Source: Gymnodinialimonas sp. 57CJ19
GTDB lineage: Bacteria > Pseudomonadota > Alphaproteobacteria > Rhodobacterales > Rhodobacteraceae
NCBI RefSeq assembly: GCF_038396845.1
Contig: NZ_CP151587.1
Location: 2,020,001-2,084,000 of the forward strand
Reading direction: 5' to 3'
Length of the DNA: 64,000 bases
Shown: positions 43,199 through 51,051 of the stretch, piece by piece
Layout: every line of letters begins with the position of its first letter
How positions within the stretch are numbered: the first letter of the stretch is position 1
The notes under the pieces: generated by a model
Seen by the model: the letters and a program-made list of their open reading frames with translations, nothing else
Databases searched by the model: none
Told to the model about the DNA's origin: nothing
Program-made: the position numbers and the translations under genes

Positions 43199-43819
43199 AT
43201 GACAACGCTTTGTTACGCCAAGAAAACCTGCTCGATCGGCATTCATGTTCTGTTAGAAGAAATCGGCATTCCTTATGATCTGAAGATCGTGGACTTCTCG
43301 AAGAAAGAGCAGAAGACGCCGGAGTATCTGGCGCTTAACCCCAAGGGAAAGGTTGCCGCATTGGTGCGCGATGACGGAAGTGTGGTTACGGAATACGCGG
43401 CAATCGCCATGTATCTGGCGCTGGAGCATCCCGAGAAAAACCTGATGCCCACGGACACCGAAGGCATGATCCGCACGCTAGAGGCGATGGATTTCATTAT
43501 TGGCACCGTCCACATGCTGTCGTGGCGCATGTTCCGACGCCCCGATGCGTACTCGGACATCCCCGAGGCGGTGGAACAGCTGAAGGTGCGCGGGAAAGAG
43601 GCCATGATGGCCGCGTTCGACGTGGTGGATGAGCAGTTGGAGGGCAAGGAGTGGCTGATGGGCGATTACTCCATCGCCGATACCGCGCTCTATTATAACG
43701 AATACTGGGCCGTAGATGTGGCCGGTTGGGATCTGCCGCCGAACGTGCGTGCCCATTACGAGCGGATGAAGCAGCGCCCCGCGGTGCAAGCAAACCGGAA
43801 GCTGGAAGGCGTGGCTTAA
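43199..43819 (+). CDS. Glutathione S-transferase family protein
   Basis: The 206-aa GST begins MTTLCYAKKTCSIGIHVLLEEIG, with a CSIG-type active site as in beta-class and maleylacetoacetate-isomerase-like GSTs. LNPKGKVAALVRDDGSVVTEYAAI (cis-Pro loop) and WLMGDYSIADTALY in the helical domain follow. AAGGAGA precedes the ATG. It lies 18 bp after the large hydroxylase subunit, so it is the fourth gene of that operon. It is distinct in sequence from the GST at 36.6 kb. Confidence 0.9.
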   Translation: MTTLCYAKKTCSIGIHVLLEEIGIPYDLKIVDFSKKEQKTPEYLALNPKGKVAALVRDDGSVVTEYAAIAMYLALEHPEKNLMPTDTEGMIRTLEAMDFIIGTVHMLSWRMFRRPDAYSDIPEAVEQLKVRGKEAMMAAFDVVDEQLEGKEWLMGDYSIADTALYYNEYWAVDVAGWDLPPNVRAHYERMKQRPAVQANRKLEGVA

Positions 43820-43904
43820 GCCGTCTACCATAGAGCAATGGCAGCGCCGGGCAGGGATGCCCGGCGTTTTGCGTTCAGCCATGGGGGCAGAGGAGGAGCC
43901 GAGA

Positions 43905-44288
43905 GTGCAACAGCATGAAGCGGGGTGTCTGTGCGGGAAGCTACGGGTCGCGGCGACAGGGGCACCGGTGCGGGTCGGGCTGTGCCATTGCTTGGACTGC
44001 CGCAAGCACCATGGGGCGTTGTTCTACGGGGCGGCGATATGGCCAAAGGATGCCGTGCAGATCAAAGGGGACTTCGGCGCGTATCAGGGGCGGTGCTTTT
44101 GCCTAACCTGCGGGTCATCTGTTTTTGCGCAATCGGGGGACGAGACAGAGGTTCACCTTGGCGCGTTCGACCAGCCGGATCGTTTTCGCCCCACTTATGA
44201 AGTCTGGGTTGAGCGGCGCGAAGCGTGGCTGCCGCCCTTCCCGGAAATGACCGGGTTCCAGCGCAATCGCGAGAACCCGGACGGCTGA
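43905..44288 (+). CDS. GFA-family (CENP-V/GFA domain) zinc protein
   Basis: The 127-aa protein has the Cys clusters of this fold: GCLCGKLRV, GLCHCLDCRKHHGA and CFCLTCGSSVFA, which bind two zinc ions. Family members include glutathione-dependent formaldehyde-activating enzyme, but most have unknown substrates. I prefer GTG 43905, with GAGGAG about 7 nt before, because the family normally begins just before the first Cys motif; an ATG at 43857 would add 16 residues. It is convergent with the cupin gene. Confidence 0.82.
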   Translation: MQQHEAGCLCGKLRVAATGAPVRVGLCHCLDCRKHHGALFYGAAIWPKDAVQIKGDFGAYQGRCFCLTCGSSVFAQSGDETEVHLGAFDQPDRFRPTYEVWVERREAWLPPFPEMTGFQRNRENPDG

Positions 44289-44291
44289 CGA

Positions 44292-44825
44292 CTACTTGGC
44301 CTCTAGATCGCCAGTTTCATTCACCCGCAGACCCGTGGCATGGCTTGCCTCCAGCACGCTGGGGGCCCATTCGACGCGACCGCCGTCGCCGGTGGTCTCT
44401 TTCGAGCCGATGATTGCCATCAACATCGCTGGAGCGTCCCCGATATTGCGGAACCCGCGATAGATGCCGGGCGGGAAGGAGATGACGTCGAAGGGCTCAA
44501 TCTCGATTTCCTTGTCGCCATCCTCGCCCCAAACCGCAGCCCAACGGCCGGTAAGGGGGATGAAGACCTCGATCGTTTCATGGGCATGAAGGGCCGCGCC
44601 TTTGCCGGGCTCTGCTCCCACATAGGTGATCCCGAAGTAGCGCGAATCCACGATGGAGGGGGCAAGCCCCGCATCCTCGGTCACGCCGCGCCCGATCACG
44701 TTGTAGATATCGCGCTCATACTCCGGAATCCGGGTGTCTACGAACGCCTGGGGTGAGGCCTTGAGGTCCCGATAGCGGGCCACGCGCGCCTGCATTTCCT
44801 CTACGCTGATGTCCTTGATCTCCAT
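44292..44825 (-). CDS. Cupin-domain protein
   Basis: The 177-aa protein has one cupin barrel. Metal-ligand motif 1 is GAALHAHETIEVFIPLTGRWAAVWG (two His and a Glu) and motif 2 is PFDVISFPPGIYRGFRN, with the usual second-motif His missing. It may be an isomerase, dioxygenase or binding protein. AGGAGATTAGGA gives a good start at 44825. It is the last gene of a minus-strand operon with the deacetylase-like gene and the TRAP binding protein. Confidence 0.82.
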   Translation of the reverse strand: MEIKDISVEEMQARVARYRDLKASPQAFVDTRIPEYERDIYNVIGRGVTEDAGLAPSIVDSRYFGITYVGAEPGKGAALHAHETIEVFIPLTGRWAAVWGEDGDKEIEIEPFDVISFPPGIYRGFRNIGDAPAMLMAIIGSKETTGDGGRVEWAPSVLEASHATGLRVNETGDLEAK

Positions 44826-44827
44826 TC

Positions 44828-45712
44828 CTAATCTCCTGTTACCCGTGTCAATTCAGTCCGATACCAATCGCCAAGCTGGCTGGCGGTCATCCATTGCGTG
44901 CCCTCATGGCCGCCGACGTAATCCAGCAGTTCCTCCAGATATTTGATCCTGTGGGGCACGCCGGTGATGTAGGGATGCACCGAGATCGCCATGACGCGCG
45001 GACTGGTCGCGCCCTCGGCATAGAGGCGGTCAAACTGGTCGCGGCCCCGGGTCAGGAACTCGTCCGAGCGGTGGCCTTGCAGGGCGTAGACGGCGATGTC
45101 GTTGGTCTCGACCGAATAGGGCAGGGTGGTGACGCGGCCAAACGGGGTGGCGACGTCTTGGGGCAGGTCATCAATCACCCAATCGGCCACATATTCCACC
45201 CCATGTTTGCGCAGTAGATCCAGCGTCTCTTCGGTTTCGGTCAGCCCGGGGCTTTCCCAGGCGCGAGGGCGGGTGCCGCAGAAGGATTCGATTTGATCCA
45301 AGGCCTTGGCAATCGCGCCCTCTTGATCGTCCAGCCGGTGCATGGGGCCTTGCAGATGGCCGTGGCCCATGAACTCCCATCCGGCCTCAAGTGCGGCACC
45401 CGCAACACGGGGATAGCTGGCGCAGACGTTGCCGTTGATCGCCAGGGATGCGGGAATGCCGCGGTCTACAAGCGCCTGATATTGCCGCCAAAAGCCGGAT
45501 CTCATGCCGTATTCGTGCCAGCTCCAATTCGGGACATCGGGTAGCAGGGGCTGGCCCATTGGGGGCGGCAACACCGTGCGGGGCATCGGGTTTTCGATGC
45601 GCCATTCCTCGACATTGACGATCACCCAAACGGCGACGCGTTTACCGTCTGGAAGGCGCAGTTTCGGGCGATCAACAATAGCTTGATAGGGGATGCGATC
45701 GGACAGGGCCAT
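44828..45712 (-). CDS. Polysaccharide deacetylase-fold hydrolase (PuuE/allantoinase-like)
   Basis: The 294-aa protein has the NodB fold seen in PuuE allantoinases and cyclic imide hydrolases: VAVWVIVNVEEWRIENPMPR near residue 25, LAINGNVCASYPRVAGAALEAGWEFMGHGHLQGPM near 100, and ISVHPYITGVPHRIKYLEELL near 245. That branch hydrolyses C-N bonds in small cyclic ureides or imides rather than chitin. The exact substrate is unknown. It ends 2 nt before the cupin gene start. I use ATG 45712 with GGAG upstream. Confidence 0.85.
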   Translation of the reverse strand: MALSDRIPYQAIVDRPKLRLPDGKRVAVWVIVNVEEWRIENPMPRTVLPPPMGQPLLPDVPNWSWHEYGMRSGFWRQYQALVDRGIPASLAINGNVCASYPRVAGAALEAGWEFMGHGHLQGPMHRLDDQEGAIAKALDQIESFCGTRPRAWESPGLTETEETLDLLRKHGVEYVADWVIDDLPQDVATPFGRVTTLPYSVETNDIAVYALQGHRSDEFLTRGRDQFDRLYAEGATSPRVMAISVHPYITGVPHRIKYLEELLDYVGGHEGTQWMTASQLGDWYRTELTRVTGD

Positions 45713-45757
45713 AACGCGCACTCCGGTGCAGAATGTTGGGGGGAGGGGGATGGAAAA

Positions 45758-45779
45758 GGGCGGCCCGTAAAGGCCGCCC
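45758..45779 (-). terminator. Hairpin between dctP-like and deacetylase genes
   Basis: An 8-bp GC stem (GGGCGGCC / GGCCGCCC) with a 6-nt loop is followed on the minus strand by TTTTCC. It sits 15 nt after the TRAP binding-protein stop. It probably acts as a partial terminator or 3' stabiliser that gives more binding protein than downstream enzymes. Confidence 0.7.
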
Positions 45780-45794
45780 CGATCAACGTCGTGC

Positions 45795-46871
45795 TTACTC
45801 GACGGTGTAGGTGTACGGCCATTCGTAGCCGGTTTCATCCACCGCGCTGAGGTAGGCTTGCATCACCTCGGTCCCCGGCATTCCGCGGCTATCGGCCTCG
45901 GCTGCTTGCTGGCCGGGGAATGAGGCGAGGGATTCGGCCCATCCGCTGCGCACCTCTGGTTCGATTTCCGAGATCATGGCCCCGGCTTCGGCCAGCCCTT
46001 CAAGACCCGAAACCTGACGCGCGTTCAGCGATGTACCCGCCTGTGCCTCGTAGGCCGCTCCGACTTCAAGGATGATCGCCTGCACGTCTTCCGGCAACCG
46101 CGAGAGACTGCGTTCGTTCATGGTCAAGGCGTTTACGCCCATCGCGCCAAACCCGATCAAGGTATAATGGGGCGCGGGTTCGTAGAAGCGGAAGCCAAGG
46201 TAGGCAGAGGGGAACATCAGCCAGCCATTATAGACGCCCGTTTGCAGCGACAGATAGCCGTCAGGCAGCGTCGATTGCACCGGTTGCGCGCCGGCAAATT
46301 CCAACCATGGCAGGTTGGGACCCGCACCGCCGATCTTCACGCCTTGCAGATCTTCGACCGTCTCCCAAGGGTCGGTGGTGCCAAGGTGGTAGTTGTCCCA
46401 CCCGTGCAGGCCCAAAAGCACTTGGCCGTATTCCGCGGTGAACTGTTCCTCTAGCCAAGGCACCTGATCGTAGACGGCACGAGCGGCTGCCATCTGCTGT
46501 TCAGAATCCTGCGGGCCGAAGGGCGCGTAGTAGGGGAAGTTGTGCAAGAACAGCTTGGCGGGCTCGAAGCACATGCAATAGGCGCCGATGTCGAGGATGC
46601 CGTTTTCAACAGACTCCAATGTCTCCGCCACGCCCGCGATGGAGCCGCCGTAGCCTTCAACGAATGTGATGGTGTGATCGGTTTCTTCTTCCACACGCCG
46701 CACGACCTCGGGGACAAAAAAGTCCGCTACGTCAGAGACATAGACCGTCGGCCCGTTGGGGTGCCCGGCGCCGATGCGCAGGGTGAAATCATCCGCCAGC
46801 GCCGCGCCCGAGCCTAATGTCAGTGCGGCCGCCGCAAGGGTCGTCCCTCGTAAAAAAGCCAGTGTTGCCAT
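45795..46871 (-). CDS. dctP: TRAP transporter periplasmic binding protein
   Basis: The 358-aa precursor has a signal peptide (residues 1-26, cleaved near ALAD). The mature protein follows the TRAP solute-receptor plan: LRIGAGHPNGPTVYVSDVADFFVPEVVRRVEEET, GDxLxxQ-like gating elements, ETVEDLQGVKIGGAGPNLPWLEFAGA and LQTGVYNGWLMF. TRAP receptors usually bind organic acids through an Arg. GGAGGAG precedes the ATG. It is divergent from the membrane subunit genes, with two TetR-type operators in between. Confidence 0.9.
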   Translation of the reverse strand: MATLAFLRGTTLAAAALTLGSGAALADDFTLRIGAGHPNGPTVYVSDVADFFVPEVVRRVEEETDHTITFVEGYGGSIAGVAETLESVENGILDIGAYCMCFEPAKLFLHNFPYYAPFGPQDSEQQMAAARAVYDQVPWLEEQFTAEYGQVLLGLHGWDNYHLGTTDPWETVEDLQGVKIGGAGPNLPWLEFAGAQPVQSTLPDGYLSLQTGVYNGWLMFPSAYLGFRFYEPAPHYTLIGFGAMGVNALTMNERSLSRLPEDVQAIILEVGAAYEAQAGTSLNARQVSGLEGLAEAGAMISEIEPEVRSGWAESLASFPGQQAAEADSRGMPGTEVMQAYLSAVDETGYEWPYTYTVE

Positions 46872-46948
46872 TGTTTTCTCCTCCCATTGATGGCGATAGT
46901 TCGTCAGCGACCCGCTGTTGTTTTGGTCCGTCCGTTCGGATGCTTCCC

Positions 46949-46970
46949 TTATTTATCGGTCGCTAATCTA
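46949..46970. promoter_or_regulatory. Candidate TetR operator, site 4 (half-conserved)
   Basis: The left arm TTATTTATC is perfect; the right arm GCTAATCTA is degraded (four mismatches). It lies 77 nt before dctP, in the divergent region shared with dctQ. Spacing to site 5 is 68 bp centre to centre, about 6.5 helical turns. Confidence 0.6.
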
Positions 46971-47016
46971 GCGTACTTCCTCACAAAACGGCGCATCGGT
47001 CAAGCTTTCTGGCTCA

Positions 47017-47038
47017 CTATTTATCGACCGCTAAATAA
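47017..47038. promoter_or_regulatory. Candidate TetR operator, site 5
   Basis: Arms CTATTTATC and GCTAAATAA, each with one mismatch to the consensus, lie 70 nt before the dctQ start. Together with site 4 this doubles the operator at the transporter promoters. Confidence 0.78.
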
Positions 47039-47108
47039 CAGCTTGACCCACGGCGCTGATCCAGTAGCGTTTCCAAAATTGTCGCAGGCAACGGACGGGG
47101 AGGGTCTA

Positions 47109-47633
47109 ATGGGCGTGCCGATCAAACTATCACGGGGCATACACTTGGTGTCGGCTTTTTGGACTATGGCGCTGGCGTTGCTTATCTTTTGCGACGTCAT
47201 GGGTCGTAAGTTCCTGGGCACGCCGGTGCCTGGAACGAAAGAGATTTTGCAAAACTCGGTGGTCTCCATCGCCTTTTTGCAGCTGCCCCTTGCGATCTAT
47301 TCCGGCTCCATGTTGCGGACCTCGGTGTTTGCCGATGCGGTGCCAGTGGGCCTGCGTCGTATCCTGCGCACGATATCGGCGCTTCTGGGGATCACGGTTT
47401 TTGTGGCCCTTGTCTGGAGCACGAGCGACTCGTTCTTCGACGCCTACCGGATCGGCGAGTACGAGGGCGAAGGGTCGCTGCGCGTGCCCACATGGCCCGT
47501 GCGGGGCGTCGTTCTGGTGATGTCGGGCTTCGTCGCCTTGGCGTATCTGCAAATGATCGTGCTCGACTGGATGGGCAAGCTGGAAAACGAAATTGAAGCG
47601 CCGGGAGCGATGGCTCCGGCACACGTGGATTGA
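47109..47633 (+). CDS. dctQ: TRAP transporter small membrane subunit
   Basis: The 174-aa protein has four transmembrane helices, as in DctQ subunits: residues about 10-30, 45-65, 85-108 and 133-155, with GTPVPGTKEILQNSVVSIAFLQLPLA as the conserved second-helix region. I use ATG 47109, preceded by GGGAGGG; the frame upstream runs through the promoter region with its operators. The large subunit follows after 13 nt. Confidence 0.88.
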   Translation: MGVPIKLSRGIHLVSAFWTMALALLIFCDVMGRKFLGTPVPGTKEILQNSVVSIAFLQLPLAIYSGSMLRTSVFADAVPVGLRRILRTISALLGITVFVALVWSTSDSFFDAYRIGEYEGEGSLRVPTWPVRGVVLVMSGFVALAYLQMIVLDWMGKLENEIEAPGAMAPAHVD

Positions 47634-47646
47634 GGGGAGAGCCGTA

Positions 47647-48969
47647 ATGGGAGGTGATATCGTCCTGTGGATGCTGGGTCTCTTGATCCTGTTGATCTTG
47701 CTGGGCACGCATATTGGCGTGGCCTTGGCCGTCTGTTCGGGCCTTGGTGTCTATCTGATGCTGGGCAGCTTCGAGGCCGCAATCTCGATCCTTGGCAACA
47801 CGGCCTACGAGGCGATCCGAAAGGACGTTTTCGTGGTGATCCCGCTGTTTGTCTTGATGGGAGATTTCATATCTAGGTCCGGGGCGGCGGGGGATTTGTA
47901 CCGCATCTGCGACCGTAGCCTCAAGCGTCTGCCGGGACGTCTGGCCATTGCGACCATTGCCGGGAACACGGTTTTTGCGGCTGTAACGGGCGTGTCCATT
48001 GCCGCCGCTGCCGCCTTTTCGCGCATCGCTTATCCCGAGATGAAAAAGGCAGGCTACAAACGCACCTTCGCGTTGGGGGCCGTGGCCGGTTCGGCCTGTC
48101 TGGGGATGTTGATCCCGCCGTCGGTCTTGTTGATCGTCTGGGCGATCCTGACGGAATTGAGCGTCGGGGCCTTGTTCATCGCCGGCGTCATCCCCGGTAT
48201 CATGCTGGCCCTGATGTTTGCTGCTTTCGTCATCATCTCGGTCGCCCACAAGCCGGAGATCGCCCCGTCGTTCCAAGCGGAACTGGTGCCGCTGACCAAG
48301 CAAGAGGTGCGGTCCGAGTTGATCGGCGGCTTGGGCATTCTGGGGCTTATCATGTTGGTGATCGGCGGCATCTGGAAGGGGTTCTTCACCCCGACCGAAG
48401 CGGCAGGATTTGGCGCGATTGGCGCGTTCATCATTGGCCTGATCAAAGGCATGCGCGGCAAGGAAATCCTGGAGGCAATCTATCAGGCGGGCCGCACGAC
48501 GGCGCCGATCATGTTCCTGCTGATCACCGCCCAGATGTATTCGCGGCTTCTGGCGATTGGCGGCGCGGTGCCGTTCATTCAGGGGTTGTTCTTCAACCTT
48601 GGGGCCGAGCCGTGGATGATCATCGGATTGATGATGCTGATCTGGATCGTGCTTGGCATGCTGGTCGATTCCGTGTCGATCATCCTTTTGACGGTGCCGA
48701 TCTTCTCTCCCATTGCGGTGGTGCTGGGGATTGACCCGGTGGCCTTCGCGATCTTCGGCATCCTGGTGATCGAGGCGGGCCTTCTGACGCCCCCGTTCGG
48801 ATTGCTTGTCTACACGGTCAAAGGCGCAGTGCCGGACCCCTCCGTCACGTTGGGAGAGATCTTTCTGGGCTCTACGCCCTATTTCATCCTGATCCTGTTG
48901 GCGGCGTTGATTGTGTTGTTCATCCCCAGCCTTGCCACCTGGCTGCCGGAAGTCATGTTCGGACGATAG
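47647..48969 (+). CDS. dctM: TRAP transporter large membrane subunit
   Basis: The 440-aa permease has about twelve transmembrane segments and the DctM signatures: FVVIPLFVLMGDFISRSGAAGDLY near residue 60, GVSIAAAAAFSRIAYPEMKKAGY near 120 and GSACLGMLIPPSVLLIVWA near 150. It couples sodium entry to uptake of the solute delivered by DctP. It ends with a good terminator, so the downstream luciferase-like gene probably has its own promoter. Confidence 0.93.
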   Translation: MGGDIVLWMLGLLILLILLGTHIGVALAVCSGLGVYLMLGSFEAAISILGNTAYEAIRKDVFVVIPLFVLMGDFISRSGAAGDLYRICDRSLKRLPGRLAIATIAGNTVFAAVTGVSIAAAAAFSRIAYPEMKKAGYKRTFALGAVAGSACLGMLIPPSVLLIVWAILTELSVGALFIAGVIPGIMLALMFAAFVIISVAHKPEIAPSFQAELVPLTKQEVRSELIGGLGILGLIMLVIGGIWKGFFTPTEAAGFGAIGAFIIGLIKGMRGKEILEAIYQAGRTTAPIMFLLITAQMYSRLLAIGGAVPFIQGLFFNLGAEPWMIIGLMMLIWIVLGMLVDSVSIILLTVPIFSPIAVVLGIDPVAFAIFGILVIEAGLLTPPFGLLVYTVKGAVPDPSVTLGEIFLGSTPYFILILLAALIVLFIPSLATWLPEVMFGR

Positions 48970-48995
48970 CCGCCCTGGGCGTTTGATCCCTGCTT

Positions 48996-49024
48996 AAAAG
49001 CCCCGCCAACACCGCGGGGCTTTT
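48996..49024 (+). terminator. Terminator after dctM
   Basis: Stem AAAAGCCCCGC / GCGGGGCTTTT (11 bp) with a 7-nt loop; the 3' arm ends in TTTT. It separates the TRAP genes from the luciferase-like gene. Confidence 0.88.
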
Positions 49025-49147
49025 GCAAATTGGGTGCCCGAAGTCGGGCTATCAACTTTTCTAATGGAAGCGGCGATTCCTTTTGATTTTCCCTACAGGC
49101 GCTGCGGCACATATCCTGAACCTGTAACTGGAAGCGGAGACTGCACC

Positions 49148-50257
49148 ATGGACCTTGGGTTCTTCACGATGCCAATTCACCCCATCGACAAGGACTGGCG
49201 CAAATGCCTGGCCGAAGATCGGGAGGCGTTTTTGCTGGCCGACGAGTTGGGCTTCACCGAGGCCTATGTGGGAGAGCATGTCACCGACAAGGCCGAGCAG
49301 ATCGTGAGCTGCACGATGTTCATCGCCTCGCTGGCTTCCGCCGTGAAGAACATGCGCCTTGGGACCGGTACGGTGAACCTGCCCAACAGCCACCCCGCCA
49401 ATGTTGCGGCGCAAGTGGCGATGCTTGACCACATGCTGGATGGACGGTTCAACTTTGGTATCTCTCCCGGTGGTCTGGCCTCGGACGCAGAGGCCTTCGG
49501 CAACCTCGACGCGGACCGGCAAGAGATGTTCCTGGAGTGTATCAACACGGTTCTGAAGATCTGGGAAAGCGACGCGCCCTATAACATCGAAGGCAAGTAT
49601 TGGAACGTCTCGACGGAGCGGACCGCGATGACTGAAATTGGCCAGGGCATCATGCCCAAGCCTTTGCAAAACGACCCGCATCCGCCCATCGTCGTGACCG
49701 CCGTTGCCCCCTTCTCCAAGGGCGTGACAGAGGCCGCCGCGCGGGGGTGGGACCCGATCTCGGCTAACTTCCTGATGCCCCAATGGGTCGCGTCCCATTG
49801 GCCGAAATATAAAGAGGGCTGCGAACGCGTAGGCCGCACCGCGGACATGGCGAACTGGCGGGTGGCAAAGTCGGTCTTCGTGGCCGACGATATGGACACG
49901 GCGCGGGCCTATGCAACCGATCCCAACAGCCCCTATCGCTTCTATTACAGCCAGTTGTTCACCAAACTGAAAAAACACGGGCGCATTAATCTGTTCAAGG
50001 AACACCGCGATCAGCCCGATGACGAGGTGACGTTGGACCACGTTTGCGAACGGTTGATTATCTGGGGCACGCCCGACAAAGTGGCTGATGAATTGCTATC
50101 GTTCCGAGAGGAGACCGGCCAATTCGGCACGCTTTTGGTGGCGGGCAAGGATTGGGCCGACGTAGAACTGTCGCGTCGCAATATGGTGCTTCTGGCTGAG
50201 CGGGTGAAACCGGCCGTCGATGCGGCAGAGGCAAAAGCCACAGTAAGGGGCGTATGA
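49148..50257 (+). CDS. LLM-class flavin-dependent monooxygenase
   Basis: The 369-aa luciferase-like TIM-barrel protein starts MDLGFFTMPIHP and contains LADELGFTEAYVGEH, LGTGTVNLPNSHPANVAAQVAMLDHMLDGRFNFGISPGG and the C-terminal IIWGTPDKVADELLSF. These enzymes use reduced FMN supplied by a separate reductase to hydroxylate or open substrates; RutA (uracil) and trigonelline ring-opening enzymes belong here. No reductase gene is next to it. It overlaps the alpha/beta hydrolase gene by 4 nt, so the two act in sequence. No TetR-type site was found before it. Confidence 0.9.
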   Translation: MDLGFFTMPIHPIDKDWRKCLAEDREAFLLADELGFTEAYVGEHVTDKAEQIVSCTMFIASLASAVKNMRLGTGTVNLPNSHPANVAAQVAMLDHMLDGRFNFGISPGGLASDAEAFGNLDADRQEMFLECINTVLKIWESDAPYNIEGKYWNVSTERTAMTEIGQGIMPKPLQNDPHPPIVVTAVAPFSKGVTEAAARGWDPISANFLMPQWVASHWPKYKEGCERVGRTADMANWRVAKSVFVADDMDTARAYATDPNSPYRFYYSQLFTKLKKHGRINLFKEHRDQPDDEVTLDHVCERLIIWGTPDKVADELLSFREETGQFGTLLVAGKDWADVELSRRNMVLLAERVKPAVDAAEAKATVRGV

Positions 50258-51051
50258 TGGCGGATCGCAGCAACCGGATTGATCTGGGCACCCACGCGCT
50301 CAACACGCGCATGGATGGGCGGGGGGAGGAATGGATTATCCTTTCCAACTCCCTCGGGGCGGACCTGACCATGTGGGACGAACAGATTGAGGTTTTGACC
50401 ACGAAATATCACGTCCTACGCTACGACACGCGCGGCCATGGGGGCAGTGACACCGTGGGGGCAACAACATTCGCGGACCTCAACAGCGACGTTATCGCCC
50501 TGATGGATGCGCTGGAGATCGAGACCGCCGCCTTCATGGGGCTTTCCATGGGCGGCATGACGGGCATGGGATTGGCGGTGGATCACGCCGACAGGATCAC
50601 CCGCGTTGTCTGCGCCGATGGCCGCGCCGACGCGCCGCCGCCATTCCAAGCCATGTGGGATGGCCGCATCGCTGCCGTAGAGGAAGGGGGCCTGGAGGCG
50701 ATTGTGGAGGGCACCTTGGCCTCTTGGTTCACCGAGGATTGGCGCAACGCCAACCCCGCGCGTCTGGCTGAAATCCGCGCCATGGTGCTGGCCAATGATC
50801 CGCAGGGATATATCGCGTGTTGTCATGCCTTGAAGGGCCTGGATTGCTTGCGGCACCTTCCGCAAGCGAAGGCCCCGATCCTTTATGTGGGCGGCGATAA
50901 AGACATGGGCGCGGCCCCTGCGGTGATGCAGGAAATGGCCGATGCAACGCCGGGCGGTGTTTACCACTCGATCCCTGATGCGGCCCATGTGGCCAACATC
51001 AATGCCCCCGAGGCGTTCAACGCCGCGATTGCAGAATTCCTGGACCTATAA
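50254..51051 (+). CDS. Alpha/beta hydrolase (PcaD/RutD-like)
   Basis: The 265-aa protein has the alpha/beta-hydrolase plan: [20 protein letters not shown] (oxyanion region), [10 protein letters not shown], the nucleophile elbow GLSMGGMTG near residue 98, and [14 protein letters not shown] with the catalytic His. Close relatives include 3-oxoadipate enol-lactonase and the RutD aminoacrylate hydrolase. Coupled translation with the LLM monooxygenase suggests it hydrolyses that enzyme's product. It overlaps the convergent cobQ gene by 6 nt. Confidence 0.9.
   Translation: MMADRSNRIDLGTHALNTRMDGRGEEWIILSNSLGADLTMWDEQIEVLTTKYHVLRYDTRGHGGSDTVGATTFADLNSDVIALMDALEIETAAFMGLSMGGMTGMGLAVDHADRITRVVCADGRADAPPPFQAMWDGRIAAVEEGGLEAIVEGTLASWFTEDWRNANPARLAEIRAMVLANDPQGYIACCHALKGLDCLRHLPQAKAPILYVGGDKDMGAAPAVMQEMADATPGGVYHSIPDAAHVANINAPEAFNAAIAEFLDL

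Noticed and set aside
46887..47108. N-terminal extension of dctQ
   Set aside because: It would run through the divergent promoter region with two operators, and ATG 47109 has a strong ribosome site and the family start.
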